Assembly (NCBI GenBank): GCA_013214445.1
Contig: JABSPG010000060.1
Location: 1 to 12,739 of the forward strand
Length of the DNA stretch: 12,739 nt
Direction: 5' to 3'
Origin: Ekhidna sp.
GTDB taxonomy: Bacteria > Bacteroidota > Bacteroidia > Cytophagales > Cyclobacteriaceae
Below are positions 1 through 6,765 of this stretch, piece after piece. A program made the translations under genes and the position numbers. The first letter of the stretch is position 1, and each line of letters starts with the position of its first letter. The notes below the pieces were generated by a model. That model was given only the letters and a program-made list of their open reading frames with translations. It had not been told where the DNA came from and searched no databases.

Positions 1-113
1 AATAACCACTAACGTTTTCCTTCACCGTGTCCGACATGTAGTGTACTGAATTATATAATATATTACGAAGCACACCGAATGGTTCGGCCCCTGATCGTAT
101 TTATATTCCGCAC
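1..113 (-). other. Foreign sequence interrupting porV; possible 5' end of a group II intron
   Basis: Read on the minus strand, this stretch begins with GTGCG, which fits the 5' consensus GUGYG of group II introns. It starts exactly where the upstream frame stops resembling PorV. The interrupted frame then runs only 17 more codons to a stop, and neither alternative frame restores the expected PorV continuation. The stretch has short self-complementary segments: CCGAA-TGG-TTCGG at 75-87, and CACTA (7-11) with TAGTG (39-43). These would fit structured RNA such as intron domain I, but are short enough to occur by chance. The hallmarks that would settle identity (domain V, reverse transcriptase, 3' exon) would lie left of the window. 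An insertion sequence end, a genomic rearrangement or an assembly artefact are alternatives. The break is seen; the intron identity is inference. Confidence 0.35.
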
Positions 114-902
114 GTCGTTTATGTCAAACGCAAATGTGAATGTATTGTACTGGTCGAGGGAGGTTTTGAAAGCAGTACCAATGCGAAGATTTGCAGGGAT
201 AAAGTTTTCATTACTTTCTGAACTGTATGTAATCTTCTGACCTATATTGGAAATATGTGCCCCAATTGAAAGCTCTGAATCTTTGCCAGAAAGCATAAAT
301 GGCTTAGTATAGTACCACCCCAAATCCACAGCTACACTAGTCCCCGCTTGTGCATCTGGTGCTCCCTGAAGATCTCCTGCAAGATTTGACCAAACAAATC
401 TTAAAGTTGCACCAACACTCATATTCTCAGAAAGCTTACGCGAGTAGGTTCCATCAACGGCTAGTTCATTCGGATTTTCAACTCCTTGAAAGGTAGCATT
501 GCCATCATACTTTTGAATCTCACCTAAATCGAAATACCTAAAGGTCGCACCAAAGGCTTGAGTTTGATCAATCCTTTTATAAAAAGCCAGATAATTGAGA
601 GACATATCATTAACGATATTTCCCAACCACGGAGAATACGAGTACCCGAAACCCATATCTTTTTCAATAAATGCAAGCTTTGCATTGTTCCAATGAACAC
701 TGTTTACGTCAGGAGATGTAGCTACTCCCACATCTCCCATCGCTGATGCTCGACTATCAGGAGCAAATCCCAAAAAGGGAACTGCCACAGTAATCGGATT
801 ACGCATACTATCTTGACCGGAAATAAATTGGGATTGGCCAAAAGAGGTACCACTCATCAAGACAAGGAGTACAAATGATATCTTCTTGAAAAAGTTGTTC
901 AT
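63..902 (-). CDS. porV: PorV, type IX secretion outer-membrane protein; C-terminus missing or interrupted
   Basis: PorV (LptO, PG27) is an outer-membrane beta-barrel of the FadL-like fold. It carries T9SS cargo from the translocon to the PorU sortase and is needed for release or anchoring of secreted proteins. The start at 902 is preferred: it gives a short signal peptide (basic MNNFFKK, hydrophobic core, end near SFGQSQ) and lies just downstream of a -7 box at 927-934, which would exclude the upstream in-frame ATG at 938. Residues after the signal show the family's FLGFAPDSRASAMGDVGVA-like opening, an N-terminal SPDVNSVHWNNAKLAF segment and alternating barrel strands. The family is usually about 370-400 residues. 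Here similarity ends after FAFDIND (residue 263), where other members continue with an LLVPTP-like stretch and about 100 more residues. The last 17 codons (113-63) look foreign. It lies directly behind porU, as expected. Function is uncertain if the interruption is real and not spliced. Confidence 0.85.
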   Translation of the reverse strand: MNNFFKKISFVLLVLMSGTSFGQSQFISGQDSMRNPITVAVPFLGFAPDSRASAMGDVGVATSPDVNSVHWNNAKLAFIEKDMGFGYSYSPWLGNIVNDMSLNYLAFYKRIDQTQAFGATFRYFDLGEIQKYDGNATFQGVENPNELAVDGTYSRKLSENMSVGATLRFVWSNLAGDLQGAPDAQAGTSVAVDLGWYYTKPFMLSGKDSELSIGAHISNIGQKITYSSESNENFIPANLRIGTAFKTSLDQYNTFTFAFDINDVRNINTIRGRTIRCAS

Positions 903-926
903 TTGGGTTGTTTTGTGAAAAGATGC

Positions 927-934
927 CAAACTTA
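927..934 (-). promoter_or_regulatory. Candidate -7 promoter box for porV
   Basis: The minus strand reads TAAGTTTG, a perfect match to the Bacteroidota housekeeping sigma -7 motif TAnnTTTG. It lies in the 101-nt gap between porU and porV. Transcription would start near 920, giving a leader of about 18 nt before the ATG at 902. No clear TTG -33 element is visible at the usual spacing, so the call rests on the -7 box and its position. Confidence 0.4.
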
Positions 935-1003
935 ACATGATCTAGGTGAATTGGATTTATAATATTTGGATAAACTACCTGTTTATGAAAGTAGAGCTTA
1001 GGT

Positions 1004-4000
1004 TTAGTTCCTAATAACGAGCTTATTTGTAATTTCTTTTACTGCGCCATCAAGTTTACTTTTAATAATCAATCTGCTGTGATATATGCCCATTGGCAGG
1101 TTTACTCCTAAATTAGTTTCAGCTTTCCAAGGTATCTCAATTCTTCTATCAGAATTCTCAAACAAGTAGGTGGTATTAAAAGTAATATCGCCCCTGGGTC
1201 CATAAATCAAAACAGTCACCTCAAGATCTTCATCCTCCCTGTCATGCTCAAAAGTAAAAGTGGTCTCCCGAGCTATTGGATTGGGATATGTCAAAGGGTT
1301 GAAGACAAACAACACTGGATCATCTGTTACCCTAAATGAAACAGTCTTCTCCGAAACATTATTATGTGTATCCCACACTTTTACTGTTGCCGAATAAGCC
1401 CCGGGAGGTAAATCCTGAAGAGGATACACTACCGTCCCGCTCTGAAAAGAGTTTAAATCAGCGGTATAAAAATCATTTAGGTTGATCAACTGGTCACCCA
1501 TTTCCAGGGTAATCCCTTGAATAACTCCGGTATTTGTGGTCGTTATTCCACTTTCGTCTTCCAGCCTAGCAACAAAAAGAGGCGAATCTCCCACTACAGA
1601 TCCATCGGAAAATGTTTCATCATTCATGAAGGCTGTGATAATGGGTGCATCTGTGTCTTCCTCAACACCTGTAGCTGAACCCCCAATTACGAAAGTCCGG
1701 GAGGAGCCTCCTGCATCAACGTTGGTATCCTTGTCCCAGGCATACAGACTCATTTTTCCATTATCAAATTGATAGGAGATATTTTTCGGCACTACGAAAG
1801 AGACTGTAAACAATCCCTCAATCACCTCTACTTCTCCTCTAAAGACTGCATTGGTTCGAAGGTCGTAAGAATAAGCATCGCTCTCTTGTCCGAAAGTTTT
1901 GAAAGACTCCTCTATGTCAAATATATTGACCAATAGCCTACCATTGAAAGACTCCTCAATAAGACCAGCTCTTTCTATTTTACCCGTAAAAGTGATTGAT
2001 TCTAGGGCACTTAGTGTATCTAGATCGTTATTCTGATCAATCACTATTTCCAACTCAGGATATGCTGGCATCATCATTGGATCGCCTAAAAGGGTAAAAT
2101 TTCGATTTACAGGTCCTTCCAATCCTTCATTCTTGGTCAGTCTTATCACGTCACCTAAACGAAGATTGCGCCCTTGCTCTTCGCGAAATATGTTTTCATG
2201 AAATGCTTGATTGAGACTAAAATTGGTACTGGCGAAGACTGGTCTACTGGTGGTGAGCAGGGCGATACCACCTCCTTGTTCGAGTAAAAGCAGTTTTTCT
2301 GCTCCTGAAAGTCGAAGTGGGTTGTCATATCTACCGAACTCACATGTAGCAGTCACAAAAATAGGAAGACGATTCCGGTTGGTCAGTTGACCTATATCAT
2401 CCAGTGTAAGAATTTCTTCTTCCATCCAAAGATCTTCATTCCCATGACCGATGAAGTTTACAACGAAAGTTCCATTTTTTATCCTAGTCTTTAAAGCTGC
2501 ATTTGCTTGTGGCGACACCTCAGAAGAACCAGTACCTTCTTGCTGAAAAGCATCTAAAAGGACTTTGTTGATTTTGTACTCTGCATAGGAAGTGTCTATC
2601 AATTCAGACAGGTCTTCGACATGCCTGGCATGAACATTAAAGTCACCATCATCCGCCACATAGGTTATCTCACTTCTCCATTTACCCAATGTGTTTGGGC
2701 TAGTTGAGTAATAGACAATTTTATCGACCATCGCCTGAGCTTCTTCAGGAGTTTTGGCTGGAAGACGTCCTACTCCAATTTCCATCTGATGATCACCCGC
2801 GACAGATTCTTCCCAAATACCCTCATCATCGTCTAAAAAACCATAGTAATCATCTGAAGAGTAACTAAAGATCGGATGAAAACTTTGCCTTGATTCATAT
2901 GTGGGGACAAAGTTGGTATTGTTGATAATTCTGTCTTTGTAGTCGTAGGAGCAATCACCCATCAAAAGCAAGTATTTCAAACTCCCGAATTCATCATACA
3001 GAAATTTAGCATAGTCGCGAATGGCCGAAATATCTTGACGGCCGCTTGAGAATTCATTATAAACTTGATTAGTGGTGACCACATTGACGCTTAAGCCATC
3101 GTGATCCCTATGAAACTGTGCTAGATTCTCAGCCGCTTGTTTAAACCTTGGGTGAGTGACAATGACGCCATCATAATTCCCACCTTGTCTAAGATTTTGG
3201 TTTTCCACTTCACCATAGACAAAAGGTGTTGGAAAGTCTGTGCCGGTGAAGATTACAAATTCCTCTACTCGATTGTTATCATTTCCACCCACAATCGCTT
3301 TTCCATCTTGAAATGCAAATCTTAGGCTACTTATTTCAGTAGGATCTGCTATGCTCCAAATCATAGAATTTTCAGAAGCACCTTCAATCACATAACCTAC
3401 ACCTCGTGTATAGATTTTTGCCGATCTGAAGCTGGTTTCATTTCCATAAAGCCTTAATTCTCTCTTAAAGGTCAAATACAAATGATCAATATAACCCCTA
3501 GAGCCTGGATCGTTCCCAACATAAGAGAGTTGTAAATCAATATCAGCCTGGCTCTCTAAATTAAATGATCCACTAGCACCTCTAGCCTTAATGCTATATG
3601 TTGTATTGGGACCATCAGGAATTGATTCGATAGGTAATGAACCTATCAAGTTACCATTGAAAAGAATTTCAAACTCAGAAACTTCTGGCGACTGCCCTAC
3701 CACACTTAACTGTAGAGTGACATCTGACATAAGGCCTTCAATACTGAACGAAAGGTTTTCTTTATTCCCATCGCCTATGATTCTACCATACCAGCCTCTG
3801 CCTGAGGATATCAAATTATTTACATCATTCTCTACAATGATCCGGTCATCGTATTCAAATACTACGTCACTGGCAATCGAAATCTTTTCTTCTGAATTGC
3901 TATACCCTTCAGTTAGAATGCGCTTCCCGTCCGATTCATCATATTGTAGAAAGTAATAGGATGTGTCTGAGTACACATTCTTTTCATAGAAAAAGCCTTC

Positions 4001-4360
4001 GGCAGTCCACTGATCCAAATCTGGACCTACTGCATAAAACAGTATATAATCCTGATCATCGAATGAGCCATCTTCCTCACCAGAAACAAAAATTGCATTC
4101 TCCGCGATATCTTCTGGCCTTGTCTCACTATTTGATTGAGGCAGTCTGCCTCCCCAACCATTGCCAAATAGCTTCAGCTTTCTTGGATCTATCGATGCAG
4201 GTACTCCAAGCGCATCTAGTGTATTCCTATCAATCTTGTGAATTCCTGTCTCAACTATGCCCACTTTGAACCATGTCCCAGAAGCAAATGCACTGTTTTT
4301 AGACTGTGCGTCTAACAGCAAAGCAACAAGCAGAAAACACAAATAAGATACCTTTCGCAT
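1004..4360 (-). CDS. porU: PorU, type IX secretion system C25-family sortase
   Basis: PorU is the cell-surface gingipain-like (peptidase C25) transpeptidase that removes the C-terminal domain of T9SS cargo and, in Porphyromonas, attaches the product to A-LPS. At 1,118 residues it is close to the roughly 1,150 of the founding member. Visible order: signal peptide (about 1-27); N-terminal beta-rich region (about 28-390); C25 domain (about 397-765) with catalytic His639 in NFIGHGNED and Cys673 in TATCEFG, plus LLLMGDCSYDY at 464-474; an Ig-like region (about 905-1010); and a C-terminal FlgD/CTD-like domain with YPNP at 1025-1028 ending in KLVIRN. Both members of the catalytic pair are present, so the protein should be active. 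It lies 35 nt downstream of pssA and 101 nt upstream of porV, probably cotranscribed with the genes before it. Confidence 0.95.
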   Translation of the reverse strand: MRKVSYLCFLLVALLLDAQSKNSAFASGTWFKVGIVETGIHKIDRNTLDALGVPASIDPRKLKLFGNGWGGRLPQSNSETRPEDIAENAIFVSGEEDGSFDDQDYILFYAVGPDLDQWTAEGFFYEKNVYSDTSYYFLQYDESDGKRILTEGYSNSEEKISIASDVVFEYDDRIIVENDVNNLISSGRGWYGRIIGDGNKENLSFSIEGLMSDVTLQLSVVGQSPEVSEFEILFNGNLIGSLPIESIPDGPNTTYSIKARGASGSFNLESQADIDLQLSYVGNDPGSRGYIDHLYLTFKRELRLYGNETSFRSAKIYTRGVGYVIEGASENSMIWSIADPTEISSLRFAFQDGKAIVGGNDNNRVEEFVIFTGTDFPTPFVYGEVENQNLRQGGNYDGVIVTHPRFKQAAENLAQFHRDHDGLSVNVVTTNQVYNEFSSGRQDISAIRDYAKFLYDEFGSLKYLLLMGDCSYDYKDRIINNTNFVPTYESRQSFHPIFSYSSDDYYGFLDDDEGIWEESVAGDHQMEIGVGRLPAKTPEEAQAMVDKIVYYSTSPNTLGKWRSEITYVADDGDFNVHARHVEDLSELIDTSYAEYKINKVLLDAFQQEGTGSSEVSPQANAALKTRIKNGTFVVNFIGHGNEDLWMEEEILTLDDIGQLTNRNRLPIFVTATCEFGRYDNPLRLSGAEKLLLLEQGGGIALLTTSRPVFASTNFSLNQAFHENIFREEQGRNLRLGDVIRLTKNEGLEGPVNRNFTLLGDPMMMPAYPELEIVIDQNNDLDTLSALESITFTGKIERAGLIEESFNGRLLVNIFDIEESFKTFGQESDAYSYDLRTNAVFRGEVEVIEGLFTVSFVVPKNISYQFDNGKMSLYAWDKDTNVDAGGSSRTFVIGGSATGVEEDTDAPIITAFMNDETFSDGSVVGDSPLFVARLEDESGITTTNTGVIQGITLEMGDQLINLNDFYTADLNSFQSGTVVYPLQDLPPGAYSATVKVWDTHNNVSEKTVSFRVTDDPVLFVFNPLTYPNPIARETTFTFEHDREDEDLEVTVLIYGPRGDITFNTTYLFENSDRRIEIPWKAETNLGVNLPMGIYHSRLIIKSKLDGAVKEITNKLVIRN

Positions 4361-4395
4361 TGAATGAGTTTAACGTCCGAAGCGACAGAAAAATT

Positions 4396-5052
4396 CTATT
4401 CCTTTTTTCGAATTGCAAAAGAAATAACGGAAACTGTAATGTAAAAGGGAATTAAGTAAGGAAAGGCCTGCTCTTGTAGGAAAACCACCATCCCCAAAAG
4501 TCCAATGATTAGTATCCAGCGCGGTTGATTTGCACCCCAACCAAATGACTTAAACTTCAATGCCAGCAACCTTACCGGAGAAACCAACATTAGGGCTGAA
4601 AAGGCACAGATGCTTATCAGCGTGTACTCATACAAATCATAAGGTAAGAAAATCAATGAAGTGAGCATGATTGCATTTGCTGGAGTGGGTAGACCCTTGA
4701 AACTATCATTTTGTGATTCATCTACATTAAAGCGAGCTAGCCTAAGTGCCGAAAAAACTGCTATCACTATAGCAAACCAATAATAATCAGATATCCCCTT
4801 GAGCTGCTGTAGCATGAAAAAGGAAGGCAGTAGTCCAAAAGAAACCAAGTCTGATAGCGAATCTAGTTGCTTTCCTATCTCGGACTGTACCTTCAAAAGA
4901 CGAGCTGCAAAACCGTCTAAAAAATCGAGTAGGCCTGCAATGATTACAAAATAAAATGCCTCAACCTTCTGGTCTGTTAGTATGAAATAGATGCCGACAC
5001 AACCAATAGCCAGGTTCAACGAAGTAAGGAAATTTGGAATATGTCTTCTCAT
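4396..5052 (-). CDS. pssA: CDP-diacylglycerol--serine O-phosphatidyltransferase
   Basis: It transfers phosphatidyl from CDP-diacylglycerol to L-serine, giving phosphatidylserine and CMP, the committed step to phosphatidylethanolamine in the inner membrane. The CDP-alcohol phosphotransferase signature is complete: Asp43, Asp46, Gly47, Ala50, Arg51, Gly60, Asp64 and Asp68 in the D-x2-DG-x2-AR-x8-G-x3-D-x3-D pattern. Hydrophobic membrane segments flank it on both sides. The N-terminal RRHIPNFLTSLNLAIGC is typical of bacterial PssA, and 218 residues fits the short membrane-bound (type II) class. The Asn-Asp-rich loop and SLSDLVSFG favour serine over glycerol-phosphate or choline as acceptor, but another CDP-alcohol transferase cannot be excluded from sequence alone. 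Its ATG overlaps the stop of the upstream hydrolase gene by 4 nt (ATGA at 5049-5052), which suggests translational coupling. Confidence 0.92.
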   Translation of the reverse strand: MRRHIPNFLTSLNLAIGCVGIYFILTDQKVEAFYFVIIAGLLDFLDGFAARLLKVQSEIGKQLDSLSDLVSFGLLPSFFMLQQLKGISDYYWFAIVIAVFSALRLARFNVDESQNDSFKGLPTPANAIMLTSLIFLPYDLYEYTLISICAFSALMLVSPVRLLALKFKSFGWGANQPRWILIIGLLGMVVFLQEQAFPYLIPFYITVSVISFAIRKKE

Positions 5053-5687
5053 CCCTTCACAAACGGATTGTTTTTCTTTTCGTGACCAATAGTAGTAGAA
5101 GGACCATGACCAGGAAACACCTCTACATCTTCTGGTAGTTTGTACACTTTTTCTTGAATATTTCTCAATAGATCTTCGTGGTTGCCTCCTGGCAAATCTG
5201 TTCGACCGATACTTTCTCTAAACAAAACATCTCCACCTATGACCATCTTCTCGTCCTCGTTGTAAAATACCAGATGCCCAGGCGAATGTCCCGGAACTTC
5301 GATCATCCGAAATGACACCTCATCCAGTGACAAAATATCCCCATCCTTCAAATACTCATCTACTTCTGCATGCTTGTAGCCATTCATGCCCCACTGAGGC
5401 GCATACGCAGGGACAGAATCAAAAACAGACTGTTCATTCTCAGGAATACTTAACGGCACTTTGAAATGATATTTCAACGAATCGTTTCCAAGAACGTGAT
5501 CAATATGACAATGCGTGTTTATTATGCCTTTTACATTTAAATCATTCAGATGGATGTACTCTTTGAGTTCTTCCAATTCATATTTTTCATAACAGCCAGG
5601 ATCAAAAATCAGGCAATTGCCCGCTTCAGAAGAAACGACATAAGTATTCTCATAGAAAGGATTGAAAACGAAAGATTTTAGAAGCAT
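5049..5687 (-). CDS. Metallo-beta-lactamase-fold hydrolase (glyoxalase II-like)
   Basis: This is a cytoplasmic binuclear metal hydrolase of the MBL superfamily, in the small glyoxalase II/YcbL-like group that often hydrolyses thioesters. All ligand positions are present: His59, His61, Asp63 and His64 in NTHCHIDHVLG; His134 in VPGHSPGH; Asp153 in VIGGDVLF; and His194 in VFPGHGPST. The usual GRTDLPGG segment is at 161-168. At 212 residues it is a complete single-domain protein with no signal peptide and lacks the C-terminal extension of true GloB. The substrate is therefore unknown; S-lactoylglutathione is unlikely to be certain in this phylum. It is the first gene of the minus-strand cluster, with a perfect -7 box upstream at 5716-5723, and its stop overlaps the pssA start. 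Confidence 0.9.
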   Translation of the reverse strand: MLLKSFVFNPFYENTYVVSSEAGNCLIFDPGCYEKYELEELKEYIHLNDLNVKGIINTHCHIDHVLGNDSLKYHFKVPLSIPENEQSVFDSVPAYAPQWGMNGYKHAEVDEYLKDGDILSLDEVSFRMIEVPGHSPGHLVFYNEDEKMVIGGDVLFRESIGRTDLPGGNHEDLLRNIQEKVYKLPEDVEVFPGHGPSTTIGHEKKNNPFVKG

Positions 5688-5715
5688 CTGTTTAGTTTTA
5701 GCTTTTTTGAGATTG

Positions 5716-5723
5716 CAAAAGTA
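5716..5723 (-). promoter_or_regulatory. Candidate -7 box for the hydrolase-pssA-porU operon
   Basis: The minus strand reads TACTTTTG, a perfect TAnnTTTG match. It lies 28-36 nt upstream of the hydrolase ATG at 5687, placing the transcription start near 5710. It sits in the 37-nt gap between two divergent genes and ends 2 nt before the ATG of the plus-strand FAD gene (5725). No good -33 TTG is visible. The plus-strand promoter in this gap is less clear: TAGTTTTA at 5693-5700 and TAGCTTTT at 5699-5706 each have one mismatch. Confidence 0.4.
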
Positions 5724-5724
5724 A

Positions 5725-6765
5725 ATGAGTCAGAGAAAAGCAGATTACCTAATAGTAGGACAAGGCATAGCAGGCTCTTGGCTAGCCTTTGAGCTTATCG
5801 AAAGAGGCCTTTCTGTGCAGGTAATAGATAAAGGGATTTCAGAGACTTCTTCTAAAAGAGCAGCTGGAATATACAACCCAATTACTGGTAGAAAAATGGT
5901 GAAGACTTGGAGAGCAGAAGACTTATTTCTAGATCTTGAAGATCACTATCTGGAAAAGGAATCTCTATTAGGAACCAAATTTCTACATCCAAAATCAATT
6001 TACAGGCCCTTCAGGACCATTGAAGATCAAAATGACTGGGAAGGACGAATGGCAGATGGATTTTTTGAGCCTTTTCTCAAAGATTTTTACAAGAACAGCA
6101 TTGGGTTAAAAGACATACAAGATCCCTATGGGGGTATTCTGCTAGACAAATGTGGCTATCTAGATCTTCCTAGTTTCCTGGACGCCAGCAAACTGTTCCT
6201 GCAAAATAAGGGAATGTACGAGGTAAAGGTGTTTGACTTTGAAAAGCTATCATTTGAGGAGCAAGCGATTAGATATGAAGATGATGTGTTTGAAAAAATT
6301 ATTTTTTGTGATGGATTCCAATCAAACCCATTTTGGGAGCTCCCATTTAGACCTGTGAGAGGGGAAATCATTGACATAAAATGTGATCTAAATACAGATT
6401 TTATCGTGAATCAAGGAGTGTTTATGATTCCAAAAGGAGATCGGGTTGCCGTTGGGTCCACCTATGATCACAACAATCTATCATTTGAACCTCAAGAATC
6501 AGGAATTAAATCATTGCAAGAAAGGTTAAAGAAATTGTATACTGGTGATTTCGATTTACTAGAAGCAAGGGCTGGGGTAAGGCCGGCAACTCATGATCGA
6601 AAACCCTACATAGGACTGCACCAGAAGTATAAAACATTGGGTATTTTTAATGGTTTTGGAACGAAAGGTGTTTCTTTAACACCATACTTTGCAAAACACT
6701 TCGTTGATTTCCTATTGGGTAATTGTGAATTAGAAGAAGAGGTAAATGTTCAAAGGACTATTTAA
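5725..6765 (+). CDS. FAD-dependent oxidoreductase of the DAO family
   Basis: This is a flavoprotein of the D-amino-acid-oxidase/glycine-oxidase superfamily, predicted to oxidise an amine-type substrate in the cytoplasm. The N-terminus has the Rossmann dinucleotide motif YLIVGQGIAGSWLA (Gly12, Gly14, Gly17), with Asp35 after the second strand where FAD ribose is usually bound. The C-terminal part shows the family's second FAD signature, RAGVRPATHDRKPYIG (282-297), followed by the GIFNGFGTKGVSLTP segment (306-320) that closes over the cofactor. Length (346) is normal for the family. The mid-region containing RPVRGEII resembles the FAD domain of MnmC and ThiO, but no methyltransferase domain is fused. 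The exact substrate is not recognised. No signal peptide is present. Its 3' end overlaps the next gene by 20 nt, so the two are likely cotranscribed. Confidence 0.85.
   Translation: MSQRKADYLIVGQGIAGSWLAFELIERGLSVQVIDKGISETSSKRAAGIYNPITGRKMVKTWRAEDLFLDLEDHYLEKESLLGTKFLHPKSIYRPFRTIEDQNDWEGRMADGFFEPFLKDFYKNSIGLKDIQDPYGGILLDKCGYLDLPSFLDASKLFLQNKGMYEVKVFDFEKLSFEEQAIRYEDDVFEKIIFCDGFQSNPFWELPFRPVRGEIIDIKCDLNTDFIVNQGVFMIPKGDRVAVGSTYDHNNLSFEPQESGIKSLQERLKKLYTGDFDLLEARAGVRPATHDRKPYIGLHQKYKTLGIFNGFGTKGVSLTPYFAKHFVDFLLGNCELEEEVNVQRTI

Noticed and set aside
903..938. Upstream in-frame ATG at 938 as the porV start
   Set aside because: It would add 12 residues before the signal peptide and lies upstream of the predicted transcription start near 920.
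3591..3956. 121-codon open frame antisense to porU
   Set aside because: It lies wholly within the clearly coding porU sequence, has no recognisable motifs and no promoter box was seen for it.
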